From contig NC_022657.1 of the NCBI RefSeq assembly GCF_000494755.1, forward strand, positions 2,766,001-2,830,000: DNA of 64,000 nt, in the 5' to 3' direction. Under the pieces are notes generated by a model. It was given only the letters and a program-made list of their open reading frames with translations. It ran no database searches and had not been told where the DNA came from. The stretch comes from Amorphoplanes friuliensis DSM 7358 (GTDB lineage: Bacteria > Actinomycetota > Actinomycetes > Mycobacteriales > Micromonosporaceae). Each line of letters opens with the position of its first letter. Position 1 is the first letter of the stretch. Shown here one piece after another: positions 49,052-58,460 of this stretch. Position numbers and translations under genes: made by a program.

Positions 49052-49777
49052 ATGCCCGCAGCGCTCATCACCGGGGGCACTACCGGAATCGGGCGGGCGA
49101 CCGCCGAACTGCTGCACACCCGTGGCTACCGGGTCGCAGTCACCGGCCAGAACCCTGATTCTCTGGCACGGGCGAGACGCGAGCTCCCCGGCGACGTCCT
49201 CGTCGTCCGCTCCGACGCCCGCGACCTGGCCGACACCGACGCGCTCGTCACGATGGTGTCCGACCGTTTCGGCTCCCTCGACCTGCTGTTCCTCAACGCC
49301 GGGATCTTCTGCCCGGCACCGGTGGGCGGGGTCACGGAGGAGTCCTTCGACGAACAGGCTGACGTCAACTTCAAGGGCCAGTTCTTCACCCTTCAGAAGG
49401 CGCTGCCGCTCATGAACGACGGCGGATCGATCGTTCTCACCGTGGGCATCGGAGCCCGTCGGGGAAGTCCCGGCGCCACGGTAGGGGCGGCGACCCGTGG
49501 AGCACTGCTGGCCATGGTGCCCTCGCTCGCGCTCGAACTGGCTCCGCGCAGGATCCGCGTCAACGCCGTGAGTCCGGGGGCGACCGAGACACCACTGCTG
49601 GACAAGCTGGGAGTTCCCGAGAGCGGCCGGGACGCCATGCGCGCCGGCATCCCGTTCGAGCGGTTCGGGACCGGCCAGGAGATCGCGGAGGTCGTCGCCT
49701 TCCTGGCCTCGGCGGCCGCCGGCTACGTCACGGGTCAGGACGTCGTCGTGGCCGGCGGCTACGGCCTCGGCGCGTGA
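49052..49777 (+). CDS. SDR-fold protein lacking the catalytic Tyr-Lys pair
   Basis: 241 residues from ATG 49052 (MPAALITGGTTGIGRATAELL). The cofactor motif TGGTTGIG and FLNAGIF are intact, but where classical SDRs have S...YxxxK, this sequence reads VGIGARRGSPGATVGAATRGALLAM: the Tyr position is Gly and the Lys is Arg, and the Ser is not found. NAD(P) binding is plausible, dehydrogenase activity is not. PGATETPLLDKLG and GQDVVVAGGYGLGA follow the family end. Divergent from TetR and 60 bp before an aldo/keto reductase in the same direction. Confidence 0.8.
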   Translation: MPAALITGGTTGIGRATAELLHTRGYRVAVTGQNPDSLARARRELPGDVLVVRSDARDLADTDALVTMVSDRFGSLDLLFLNAGIFCPAPVGGVTEESFDEQADVNFKGQFFTLQKALPLMNDGGSIVLTVGIGARRGSPGATVGAATRGALLAMVPSLALELAPRRIRVNAVSPGATETPLLDKLGVPESGRDAMRAGIPFERFGTGQEIAEVVAFLASAAAGYVTGQDVVVAGGYGLGA

Positions 49778-49837
49778 TACCCGGGTCCCGGCGCACACCC
49801 TCTCGAACGTCCGAAATCACAACCACAGGAGACAACC

Positions 49838-50902
49838 ATGTCACTCACTCTGGATACCTACCGGCAGCTGGGACGTTCCGGTCTGCGGGTCTCGCCGCTC
49901 GCGCTCGGCGCGGCCACCTTCGGCAACGAATGGGGCTGGGGGGCGGAGCAGGACGAGGCCCGCAAGTTGTTCGACCTGTACGTCGAGCGGGGCGGGAACT
50001 TCATCGACACGGCGGTCACCTACACCAACGGCACGTCGGAGCGCATGCTCGGTGAGTTCGCCCGGGACCGGCGCGACAGCCTGGTGCTGGCCACGAAATA
50101 CACGACCCTGCGCCGGCCCGGCGATCCCAACTCCGGTGGCGCGAGCCGCAAGAGCCTGTCCGGGGCGGTCGAGACCAGCCTGCGGCAGTTGAACACCGAT
50201 TACATCGACCTGCTCTACCTGCACGTGTGGGACCCGACCACCCCGGTGGAGGAGATCCTCCGCGGACTGGACGACCTGGTACGGCAGGGCAAGGTCCTGT
50301 ACGTGGCCATCTCCAACACTCCGGCCTGGCAGATCTCCCGCATGCAGGCGATCGCCGAGCTGCGGGGCTGGTCGCCGCTCGTGGCGCTGCAGCTGGAATA
50401 CAACCTGGTGGAGCGGACCGGTGAGCGTGACCTCATCCCGATGGCGCAGGAACTGGGGCTGGGCACCGTTCTGTGGTCGCCGCTGGCGGGAGGGGTGCTC
50501 ACCGGCAAGTACAGCCGCGAGGACCTGACCACCCCGCCCACCGACGGCAGTGGAAGCGTTCGCAAGAACTTCAACGTTGCCCTCGGGGGAGTGACCGAGC
50601 GCAGCCTGGCCATCGTGGAGGTGGTCAAAGAGGTAGCGGGGGAGTTGGGCCGCACGCCGGCTCAGGTCGGGCTCGCCTGGACTCTGCAGAACCCGGCGGT
50701 GACAGCGCCGGTGATCGGGGCCCGCACCACCGAGCAGCTGCGGGAGAATCTGGGAGCCCTGGAGGTCGACCTCACCCCGTCGCATCTGGCCCGGCTGAAC
50801 GAGGTCAGCGCCATCGACCTCGGCTTCCCCCACGCGATGCTCGCCAGTGACCACATTCGCGTACAGACCCGCGGCGACCTGAAGATCCAGGCCCGCCGCT
50901 GA
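49838..50902 (+). CDS. Aldo/keto reductase
   Basis: 354 residues, ATG 49838 with AGGAGA 10 bp upstream. TIM-barrel AKR: LGRSGLRVSPLALG, catalytic Asp and Tyr in FIDTAVTYTNGTSE, Lys in LVLATKYTT, His in DLLYLHVWDPTTP. Cofactor region: VALQLEYNLVERT, LWSPLAGGVLTGKY and APVIGARTTEQLRENL. NADPH-dependent reduction of aldehydes or ketones. Follows the SDR-fold gene and is probably co-transcribed under the twin operator at 48980. Confidence 0.92.
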   Translation: MSLTLDTYRQLGRSGLRVSPLALGAATFGNEWGWGAEQDEARKLFDLYVERGGNFIDTAVTYTNGTSERMLGEFARDRRDSLVLATKYTTLRRPGDPNSGGASRKSLSGAVETSLRQLNTDYIDLLYLHVWDPTTPVEEILRGLDDLVRQGKVLYVAISNTPAWQISRMQAIAELRGWSPLVALQLEYNLVERTGERDLIPMAQELGLGTVLWSPLAGGVLTGKYSREDLTTPPTDGSGSVRKNFNVALGGVTERSLAIVEVVKEVAGELGRTPAQVGLAWTLQNPAVTAPVIGARTTEQLRENLGALEVDLTPSHLARLNEVSAIDLGFPHAMLASDHIRVQTRGDLKIQARR

Positions 50903-50923
50903 CCGCGGCCGGTCCTGCGGACC

Positions 50924-51553
50924 TCAGGGAAGAGGAGTGGCGAGGCCGCCGACCAGCAGATCGACGATCTGTACGGCGAGGTCGTGCAGATCGTCGGCGT
51001 TCTGGCCGTCGATGCGGCGGTACCACATGTCGACGGCGTTGAGGTTGCTGAGCAGGACCCGGGCGGCCAGGCCCGCGTCGACCGGGCGCAGCGAGCCGTC
51101 CTCGATGCCCGCGACGACCGCGCTGTGGAACATCTGCTCGTAGTCGCGGCGGAGGCGGTTCAGGTCCTTCAGCGCTTCGATCTGGCGTGCCTTCAGTGCC
51201 GCGGACACCTCGCCCCGCACCGCCTGGTGGACGACGTGGTGGTAGGCCAGGGCCTCCATCAGATTGAGCAGGTGGGCGATCGACATGGCCACCAGGCGGT
51301 CGCGGGCGGTCCCGGCTCCGGTGGAGTGCGGCTCGACGCGCTCGCGGACGCGGCGCATGCCTTCGCCGTAGACCGCCAGGAAGATGTCGAACTTGGATCG
51401 GAAGTGGTAATAGATCAGGCCCTTGGTGGCCCGGACGTCGCGGGCGATGTCGTCGATCGTGGTGCCGGCGAAGCCGGTGCGCATGAAGGCCTCGGCTGCC
51501 GCGTCGAGGATCTTCGCGCGGGCGTCGGCGGCCACCTCCGGGGTCGCGCTCAA
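50924..51553 (-). CDS. TetR-family transcriptional regulator
   Basis: 209 residues. HTH TTIDDIARDVRATKGLIYYHFRSKFDIFLAVY (about residues 32-64). C-terminal domain TetR_C_24-like (LEALAYHHVVHQAVRGEV). Divergent from the MFS permease at 51685. Convergent with the aldo/keto reductase (22 bp gap). Confidence 0.88.
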   Translation of the reverse strand: MSATPEVAADARAKILDAAAEAFMRTGFAGTTIDDIARDVRATKGLIYYHFRSKFDIFLAVYGEGMRRVRERVEPHSTGAGTARDRLVAMSIAHLLNLMEALAYHHVVHQAVRGEVSAALKARQIEALKDLNRLRRDYEQMFHSAVVAGIEDGSLRPVDAGLAARVLLSNLNAVDMWYRRIDGQNADDLHDLAVQIVDLLVGGLATPLP

Positions 51554-51641
51554 ACCGGCACCTCCTGGTCCGCGGCCAGCCTATCGTCTCCGATCACGAC
51601 TGTGACCGTTGACACAAGACATCGATGGTCATAACGTAATA

Positions 51642-51675
51642 CCGAGTAGTATGCCTGATCAGCGAGCTTACTCGG
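51642..51675. promoter_or_regulatory. Inverted repeat CCGAGTA/TACTCGG upstream of MFS gene
   Basis: Perfect 7-bp arms at 51642-51648 and 51669-51675, just before the permease start (51685). Possible TetR operator; 20-bp spacer makes this tentative. Confidence 0.35.
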
Positions 51676-51684
51676 AGGCTTCGC

Positions 51685-53031
51685 ATGACGGAAGCAACGG
51701 CTGCAGAGCACGAGCCGGCCACCCGGAAGGCGATGGTCCGGCTGCTCCCGATCATCGGTCTCGCCTACTTCATGTCCTACGTCGACCGCACGAACGTCGC
51801 CCTCGCGAAGACGGCGCTGGAGGCCGACGTCGGGATCAGCGCGGCGGCCTACGGCCTCGGCGCGGGTCTGTTCTTCGCCAGTTACGCGTTGCTCGAGGTG
51901 CCGAGCAATCTGGTCCTGTACCGGGTCGGCCCGCGGGTGTGGATCACCCGGATCGCGATCACCTGGGGTGCGGTGTCCGCCGCCATGATGTTCGTGTCCA
52001 ACGAGGCGTCGTTCTACGTTCTGCGCCTGCTGCTCGGTGCCGCCGAGGCCGGTCTGTTCCCGGCTCTGATGTACATGGTGACGCTCTGGTTCTCCCAGAA
52101 GCACCGCGTGACGATGGTGGGCCTCATCTACACCGCGCCCTGCATCGCCATCTTCATCGGCTCGCCCGTGGGCGGGGCCCTCATGGAACTCGACGGCGCC
52201 GGGGGCCTGCACGGCTGGCAGTGGATGTTCCTCATCGAGGGGATCGTCACCATCCTGGTCGGCGGCCTGGTCTGGTTCACCTTGCCCGACCGGCCACGCG
52301 ACGCGAAGTGGCTGACACCGCAGGAGGCGGCGGTCCTGTCCGAGCGGGCCGTCGGCAACGACGCCCCCTCGGCGACCCGGGTGCGCGGCAACCTGCGCCT
52401 GGCCTTCGGCCGGCCGGTGATCCTCGTGCTCGCCGCGATCTACTTCGTCAACCAGGCCATCAGTTCCGGCGTGGGCTTCAACTTTCCCGCCGTGCTGCAG
52501 GCGCTCGGCCTCGAGAGCTCGTTCCTGATCGGGGTGGTGGCCGGCAGCGGTGGCCTCGCGGGCCTGGCCGGGGTGCTGCTCTTCCCGTGGCTCAACCGCC
52601 GGTACGGCCATGAGGTGCTGCTCATCGGCATCTGTGCGGCCGCCACGCTGCTCATCATGACCGGCTTCCTGCTGTCGACCGATGCGGTCTGGCGCGTCGT
52701 GCTGATCTTCCTGTCCAGCTTCTTCGCCCTCGGCACGCTGCCGCTGTTCTGGTCGGTCGCCATGTCGCGGATGTCGGGGCTGCTCGCGGCCGCGGGTCTG
52801 GCGTTCATCAACATGCTCGGTATCACCGGCGGCTTCGTCGGACCCTTCGTCTACGGCCGGATCGAGGACGCCACCGGCAGTCTGTTCGCCCCGTACTACG
52901 TGATCGCGGCGGCGGCCTGTGCCGGTCTCGGGCTGGTGCCGGTGCTGGCCGTGGTGATCCGGCGGGAGAAGGCGGGCAGCGGCACACCCACCGCTGCCGA
53001 CGGGTCCGTGCCCGAACCGGCCCAGCCGTGA
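51685..53031 (+). CDS. MFS anion:cation symporter-type permease
   Basis: 448 residues from ATG 51685, with GGAGG upstream. Twelve membrane segments; ACS-family features: FMSYVDRTNVALAKTALEAD, LLLGAAEAGLFPALMYMVTLWF, and a conserved P-loop-like SPVGGALMELDG. Such permeases import organic acids, phthalate or aromatic carboxylates. Its last bases overlap the following peptidase gene by 4 bp (GTGA). Confidence 0.88.
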   Translation: MTEATAAEHEPATRKAMVRLLPIIGLAYFMSYVDRTNVALAKTALEADVGISAAAYGLGAGLFFASYALLEVPSNLVLYRVGPRVWITRIAITWGAVSAAMMFVSNEASFYVLRLLLGAAEAGLFPALMYMVTLWFSQKHRVTMVGLIYTAPCIAIFIGSPVGGALMELDGAGGLHGWQWMFLIEGIVTILVGGLVWFTLPDRPRDAKWLTPQEAAVLSERAVGNDAPSATRVRGNLRLAFGRPVILVLAAIYFVNQAISSGVGFNFPAVLQALGLESSFLIGVVAGSGGLAGLAGVLLFPWLNRRYGHEVLLIGICAAATLLIMTGFLLSTDAVWRVVLIFLSSFFALGTLPLFWSVAMSRMSGLLAAAGLAFINMLGITGGFVGPFVYGRIEDATGSLFAPYYVIAAAACAGLGLVPVLAVVIRREKAGSGTPTAADGSVPEPAQP

Positions 53032-54555
53032 TCCGCCGGGCTGCCGCGGGCGGCGTCGTCGTCGCTCTGCTGCTCACCCTGTCACCGGCTCCCGCATCGG
53101 CCGGCCCGGGCTCGGTCCGGTGGACACCGTGCGCTGCCGGCTTCGACTGCGCCTCGGTCTCCGTACCCCTCGACCACGACAGGCCCCGCGGCGAGCAGAT
53201 CACCATCGCGCTGACGCGGATGCGGGCCACCGATCCGCAGCGGCGCCTCGGATCCCTGCTCGTCAACCCCGGCGGACCCGGTCTCTCCGGGGTCGCGTTC
53301 GCCCGGACCAACTTCGGCGACCTGCCGGCCGAGCTGCAGGCCCGCTTCGACCTCGTCGGCTTTGATTCCCGCGGTCTGGCCGGCAGCACCGCCCTGCGTT
53401 GTTACGAATCGGCCGAGCAGGCCGGTGCGGACCGCGCGCCGTTCCACTACCCGGAGACGCCGGCCGAGGAGAACGTCTGGCGGCAGGCGGACGACAAGAT
53501 GTCAGCCGCGTGCACCGAGCGCGGTGCCCCGATCGTCGACCACATGTCGAGCGCGGAGGTCGCCCGGGACCTCGAACGGCTCCGGATCGCCCTCGGCGAC
53601 CGCAAGCTCACCTACCTCGGGTATTCCTACGGCTCGCTGCTCGGGCAGACCTACGCCAATCTGTTCCCGGACAACTTCCGGGCCCTGGTCATCGACGGGG
53701 TGATCGATCCGGTCGTGGCCACTCGAGGGCCCGCCGGCGCGGCGCGGACCACGCCGACTGCTTCCCGGATGGCTGCCGCCAGGGGAGCGGGCCGGACGTT
53801 GGCGGAGTTCTTCCGGGTCTGTGACGCCGCCGGTTCCGCCTGCGACTTCTCGGGACGCTCGAGCGCCCGCTTCGCACGACTGGCCGACCGGCTCAGGGCC
53901 GGTCCGGTGGACATCGTCGATCCGTCAACGGGTGCGACGCGCACTTTCCGGTACAACGATCTGATCGGCACCGCCCTGGGCGCGATCTTCAACGCGGCCG
54001 GCTGGCCCGCCCTCGCCCGCTTTCTGGCCGGCCTGGAGAGCCAACTGGAGTCGACGGGACCACGGGTGAGCATCAAGGCGGTGCCGGAGGAGTACCCGAA
54101 CGAGGGAGAAGGCAAGCCGGGCGTGGCCTGTTCCGACACGGTCAACCCCCGGTCCTTCGCGGTCTGGCAGGACGCCGCGGATCGCGCCGAGCGGGAGTAC
54201 GGCTACTTCGCCCGGATCTACAACTGGGTGTGGAGTCAGTGCCGCTCCTGGCCGGCGAGCGCCGGCCAGGACAGCTATCACGGTCCGTGGACGGGCACGC
54301 ACGGCGGCGACGGTGCTGATCGTCGGCAACTACTTCGACCCGGCCACCCCGTACGCGGGTGCCGTGGGCGCGGCCCGGCTGCTCCCCAATTCGCGGCTGC
54401 TGTCGTACGCGGGATGGGGTCATGTTGCCTTTCACCTGCAGGGCAACGCCTGCGTGGACACACAGGTGAGCCATTACCTGCTGACCGGGAAGCCACCGGC
54501 GCCGGGCACGGTGTGCCGACCGGACCCGCCCTTCCCGCCCTCACCGGCGCGGTGA
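53028..54555 (+). pseudogene. Secreted alpha/beta hydrolase/tripeptidyl-aminopeptidase (SlpD/E type), frameshifted near 54290
   Basis: Starts at GTG 53028 with a signal peptide (AAAGGVVVALLLTLSPAPASA). TAP-family features: LLVNPGGPGLSGVAFA, FDLVGFDSRGLAGS, nucleophile YLGYSYGSLLGQTYA, and the C-terminal TAP domain. At about 54288-54292 the frame is lost: the original frame continues as an unrelated low-complexity stretch, while VLIVGNYFDPATPYAGA and the catalytic histidine in LLSYAGWGHVAFHLQG are in the +1 frame from 54292 to TGA 54555. One extra base or two missing bases explain it. The real stop overlaps the next gene by 4 bp, so the apparent 919-residue fusion with the next gene is an artefact. 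Confidence 0.8.
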
Positions 54556-55787
54556 GCGGAGTGGAGGTGGAGGAGGATCCGGCAGCTCTCGGCTTCGTCG
54601 GCGACCGGATGGCGGCCATCGACCGGCATTTCCGGCGCTATGTCGACGACGGGCTGCTCCCCGGATGGCAGATCGTGGTGACCCGCCACGGCCGGGTGGC
54701 CCACAGCAGCGTCTACGGGCAGCGGGACCTGGCCGCCGGCACGCCGGTCGAGGCCGACACGCTGTGGCGCATCTTCTCGATGACCAAGCCGATCACGTCG
54801 GTCGCGGCGATGACGCTGTGGGAGGAGGGCAGATTCCAGCTGACCGACGAGATCAGCCGGTGGTTGCCGGCCTTCGCCGACATGCGCGTGTACGACCGCG
54901 GTTCCGCACTCAAGCCGTACACGGTGCCCGCCGCGGAGCCCATCAGGGTCTGGCATCTGTTGAGCCACACGGCCGGACTCACCTACGGTTTCATGCACAC
55001 CTCGGTGGTCGACCAGCTTTACCGCAACGCCGGCCTCGACGTGACGGACCCGGCGTTGGATCTTGCCACCACGGTGGATCGGTACGCGCAGATGCCGCTG
55101 TTGTTCCAGCCGGGCACCGCCTGGGGCTACTCCGTCGCCACGGACGTGCTGGCACGTCTTGTCGAGGTGGTGGCCGGCCAGGATTTCGACACCGTACTGA
55201 CGGAGCGCGTTCTCACCCCCCTGAAGATGACCGGTGTGCGGCGCTGGGTGACGGCACCGGATGCGACGCGGCTGGCCACGCTGTACGCCGCCGACCCGAC
55301 CACCGGGCGCCCGGTGCCGGCCGAGGAACCGGCCTGGCAGGCGCTCCGGCCGCCGGAGCTGCGGGCCGGCGGCCATGGGCTGATCTGCACAGCCGCCGAC
55401 TACCACCGCTTCACGCAGATGTTGTTGAACGGCGGTGAACTCGACGGCCGGCGGGTTCTCGGCAGCCGCACGGTGCGGCTGATGACCCGCAACCACCTGC
55501 CCGGCGGCCAGGACCTGGCCGCGCTGTCGACGGGTGGTTTCGCCGAGACGTCTCTGGAGGGCGTGGGTTTCGGTCTCGGCTTCGCCGTGACCCAGGATCC
55601 CGTGCCCGGTCGCTCCTCGAACAATGCCGGCGAGTTCTCCTGGGGCGGGCTGGCCAGTACGACGTTCTGGGTGGACCCGGTGGACCGGGTGACGGCTCTG
55701 TTCTTCACCCAGCTCATGCCGTCCAGCACCTACCCGTTGAGGCAGCAGCTGGGTCAACTGGTCTATTCGGCCCTGGCCGCAGGGTAG
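54552..55787 (+). CDS. Beta-lactamase-fold serine hydrolase (class C/esterase type)
   Basis: 411 residues from GTG 54552, whose GTGA overlaps the stop of the peptidase in its corrected frame. SxxK motif is FSMTKPITSVAAM (Ser about residue 76), second motif the YxN position as WGYSVATDVLA, and HLLSHTAGLTYGF is the conserved loop. C-terminal domain FGLGFAV and LASTTFWVDPVDRVTALF. Resembles EstB/D-aminopeptidase-like carboxylesterases rather than true AmpC. No signal peptide is visible, so probably cytoplasmic. Confidence 0.82.
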   Translation: MSGVEVEEDPAALGFVGDRMAAIDRHFRRYVDDGLLPGWQIVVTRHGRVAHSSVYGQRDLAAGTPVEADTLWRIFSMTKPITSVAAMTLWEEGRFQLTDEISRWLPAFADMRVYDRGSALKPYTVPAAEPIRVWHLLSHTAGLTYGFMHTSVVDQLYRNAGLDVTDPALDLATTVDRYAQMPLLFQPGTAWGYSVATDVLARLVEVVAGQDFDTVLTERVLTPLKMTGVRRWVTAPDATRLATLYAADPTTGRPVPAEEPAWQALRPPELRAGGHGLICTAADYHRFTQMLLNGGELDGRRVLGSRTVRLMTRNHLPGGQDLAALSTGGFAETSLEGVGFGLGFAVTQDPVPGRSSNNAGEFSWGGLASTTFWVDPVDRVTALFFTQLMPSSTYPLRQQLGQLVYSALAAG

Positions 55788-55803
55788 ACGCTACGTTGCG
55801 TCT
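55786..55803. promoter_or_regulatory. AGACGC-N6-GCGTCT inverted repeat
   Basis: Perfect 6-bp arms at 55786-55791 and 55798-55803, overlapping the stop codon of the serine hydrolase and lying 28 bp upstream of the TetR start at 55831. Likely an autoregulatory operator. Confidence 0.5.
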
Positions 55804-55830
55804 CACCAGCGACCGGGTTATCGTGCCCGC

Positions 55831-56424
55831 ATGCCCGCTGCGAGTGAGACGCCCCGCAGGCCGCATCCCGGCAACCGGCGCGACGAGGCGGCACGGCTGG
55901 CTGTGCTGCACGCCGCCGACGACCTCCTGGCCGAGAACGGGTTCGCCGCGCTGACGATCGAGGCGATCGCGCGGCGGGCCGGGGTGGCCAAACAGACGAT
56001 CTACCGGTGGTGGCCCTCGAAGGTCGAGATCCTGCTCGACACGCTCATCGAGGACAGCGACAAGATGGTTCGCGTCCCGATGGAGCACCCCACCGCCGAC
56101 CTCGTCCGCGACTATCTGCGCGACTTCGCGCGGTTCCTCACCGGAGACCCGGCCGGCCGGGTCTACCTCGCGCTCCTGGCCGAGGCCCAGCATCGTCCCG
56201 GCGTCGCCGAGAAGCTGCAGGAGCGTTATCTCGAGCCCCGCCGCGCCCAGGAACGCGACATGCTCGCCCGCGGTGTCCAGGCCGGCGAGTTCTCCCCGCG
56301 CCTCGATGCGGACGCCGCGATGGACGCCCTGACGGGACCGATCGTCTACTGTGCACTGATTGCGTCCGTCATCACCGATGACCTGATCGACGCGCTAGTG
56401 GACGGGATCCTCCGGCCCGCCTGA
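55831..56424 (+). CDS. TetR-family transcriptional regulator
   Basis: 197 residues. HTH LTIEAIARRAGVAKQTIYRWWPSKVEILLDTL (about residues 43-74). TetR_C_13-like ligand domain (RDYLRDFARFLTGDPAGRVYLALL). Same orientation as the preceding hydrolase; possibly a regulator of that operon. The following 210 bp (56425-56634) hold only a CCGGGA-N8-TCCCGG hairpin (56492-56511) and no gene. Confidence 0.87.
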   Translation: MPAASETPRRPHPGNRRDEAARLAVLHAADDLLAENGFAALTIEAIARRAGVAKQTIYRWWPSKVEILLDTLIEDSDKMVRVPMEHPTADLVRDYLRDFARFLTGDPAGRVYLALLAEAQHRPGVAEKLQERYLEPRRAQERDMLARGVQAGEFSPRLDADAAMDALTGPIVYCALIASVITDDLIDALVDGILRPA

Positions 56425-56634
56425 CCTCCCGGGCGCCGGCCGCACGCAGAAAAGGGCACGCGCGGGCCCGTCGTCATCCGTATGGCATTTCCCGGGACCG
56501 ACTGTTCCCGGCAGCTGCCGGTCACCTACTCGCGGTGAGAGCGCCGGGGATCAGCACCGACATGGCGCGAATCTTACGGAAGAAGTCATTCGAGCCACTG
56601 TCTGGAGCGGGCTCGTCGATCGAGACTTGTGATC

Positions 56635-57615
56635 ATGAGTGACAACAACATGATGAACGCGGTCCGTCAGCACGCTTTCGGCGGCCCGGAGACGCTCGTC
56701 GTCGAGCGCGTCGAGCGTCCGGCCCCGCTTCCCACCGAGGTGCTCGTCCGGGTGCACGCCGCGGGCATCAACCCCGTCGACTGGAAGACCCGCGGTGGCA
56801 CCGGTATGGCCGGCGTCCTGGGCGAGCCCCCGTTCATCCTGGGCTGGGACGTGGCCGGCGTCGTGGAGGAGATCGGCTTCGGCGTCACCACGCTCGCTCC
56901 CGGCGACAAGGTCTACGGCATGCCCTGGTTCCCGCGTGCGGCCGGTGCTTACGCCGAGTACGTCACCGCGCCGGCGCGCCAGTTCGCCTGCATGCCGGCC
57001 GCGGCTTCGTTCGAGGAGGCTGCGGCGGTGCCCCTGGCCGGACTGACCGCGTGGCAGGCGCTGGTCGACACCATCGGCGTACAGCCCGGCCAGCGGGTGC
57101 TGATCACCGCGGCGGCCGGTGGTGTGGGCCATCTCGCGGTCCAGTTCGCCAAGCACCTGGGGGCGTACGTGATCGCGGTGGCCGGCCCGCGCAACCAGCA
57201 GTGGGTCGCCGAGCTGGGCGCCGACGAGGTCATCGACTACACCGCCTGCCGCTTCGAGAAGGAGGTCAGCGACGTCGACGTGGTGCTCGAGCTGGTCGGC
57301 GACGCGTTCGACGCCACCAGCACCAGGTCGATCGAGACGCTGCGCCCGGGTGGGCTGCTGGTCGCCGTACCGGCCGGGGTCTCGCCGGAACTGGCCGCGG
57401 CGGGGAAGGCCGCCGGGGTCCGGGTCTCGCCCTTCCTGGTCGAGCCCGACGCGCCGGCGCTGGCCCGCATCGCCGCGCTGATCGATGACGGCAGCGTCAC
57501 CGTCGAGGTCGCCAAGGTTCTGCCGCTCGCGGAGGTCGCGGACGCCCACCGTGAAATCGAGCTGGGCCGCACCCGAGGCAAGATCGTCCTGCGTGTCGCG
57601 GGGGATCCGGCATGA
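56635..57615 (+). CDS. NADPH:quinone reductase-like MDR oxidoreductase
   Basis: 326 residues from ATG 56635 (MSDNNMMNAVRQHAFGG). Medium-chain reductase fold: VRVHAAGINPVDWKTRGG, FILGWDVAGVVEEIG, AAVPLAGLTAWQALVD and the Rossmann motif VLITAAAGGVGHLAVQFAKHLGA (AAxGGVG, about 155-165). Catalytic-zinc ligands are absent, as in the zinc-independent QOR subgroup. NADPH-dependent reduction of quinones or enones. It overlaps the NmrA-like gene by 4 bp (ATGA), so they form one unit. Confidence 0.9.
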   Translation: MSDNNMMNAVRQHAFGGPETLVVERVERPAPLPTEVLVRVHAAGINPVDWKTRGGTGMAGVLGEPPFILGWDVAGVVEEIGFGVTTLAPGDKVYGMPWFPRAAGAYAEYVTAPARQFACMPAAASFEEAAAVPLAGLTAWQALVDTIGVQPGQRVLITAAAGGVGHLAVQFAKHLGAYVIAVAGPRNQQWVAELGADEVIDYTACRFEKEVSDVDVVLELVGDAFDATSTRSIETLRPGGLLVAVPAGVSPELAAAGKAAGVRVSPFLVEPDAPALARIAALIDDGSVTVEVAKVLPLAEVADAHREIELGRTRGKIVLRVAGDPA

Positions 57616-58460
57616 CCCGCGTTCTGGTCACCGCCGCCCTCGGTACGACCGGCAGCCTGGTCGCGGAGTCGCTCCGGACCCGGGGTCACGAGGTGACCGC
57701 GGCGTCGCGGCGGGCGACCGGGTTCGACTGGTACCAGCCGGAGTCCTTCGCTGCGGCCCTCGCCGGCGCCCGCGCCGTCTATCTGGTGCCGCCCGCGGGT
57801 GATCCGGAACCGGCCGAGGTCATGACCCCGTTTCTCGCCGCGGCCCGTAGTGCGGGGGTGCGGCGAGCGGTACTGCTCAGTGCGTCGCCGGCCGCTCCCG
57901 GAGCGCCCGGGGTGGGCCGGGTGCACCGCCTGATCCCGGACTACTTCCCGGAGTGGGCGGTGCTGCGGCCCACCTGGTTCATGCAGAACGTCCTGACCGC
58001 CACCCATCCGCATGCGGTGAGCATCCGCGAGGACGGTGTCCTGACCACCTCGACGGACGGCGCTTCCGTGGCGTTGATCGATGCGGGTGACATCGCCGAG
58101 GTGGCCGCGATCCTGCTGGTGGGCGACGTGTCGCCGAACACGGACCTGGTGCTGACGGGTCCGGAGGCCCTGACGTACGACGAGGTGGCCGGGGTCATCG
58201 CCGACGTGACGGGCTTGCCGCTACGGCACCGGAACATGTCGAGGCCGGATCTGCAGGCGTACCTGGGAAGGTTCGTGCCGGCGGCGGTGGCCGAGCGGCT
58301 GGCGGCGCTGGACCGGATCATCGCCACCGGCAGCCAGGAGCGGGTCACCGGCGCGGTCCGGGACGTCACCGGGCACAAGCCCCGCACGTTCCGCAGCTGG
58401 GTCGTCGGCCGGCGCGGTGAATTCGCCGTGCCGGCGGGTTCAGCCTTCACCGAGCGGTGA
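57612..58460 (+). CDS. NmrA-like NAD(P)-binding oxidoreductase
   Basis: 282 residues, ATG 57612 overlapping the stop of the quinone reductase. Rossmann start VLVTAALGTTGSLVAESLRTRG, RRAVLLSASPA and a PTWFMQNVL motif in the middle. Substitution of the second Gly in GxxGxxG by Ala-Leu (TAALGTTG) may weaken cofactor binding. C-terminal half similar to quinone reductases of the SDR75/NmrA type. Its last 21 bp overlap the convergent MarR gene. Confidence 0.82.
   Translation: MTRVLVTAALGTTGSLVAESLRTRGHEVTAASRRATGFDWYQPESFAAALAGARAVYLVPPAGDPEPAEVMTPFLAAARSAGVRRAVLLSASPAAPGAPGVGRVHRLIPDYFPEWAVLRPTWFMQNVLTATHPHAVSIREDGVLTTSTDGASVALIDAGDIAEVAAILLVGDVSPNTDLVLTGPEALTYDEVAGVIADVTGLPLRHRNMSRPDLQAYLGRFVPAAVAERLAALDRIIATGSQERVTGAVRDVTGHKPRTFRSWVVGRRGEFAVPAGSAFTER

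Noticed and set aside
53028..55787. Two-domain peptidase/beta-lactamase fusion protein
   Set aside because: Created by a frameshift near 54290; true C-terminus and a GTGA-coupled second start show two genes.
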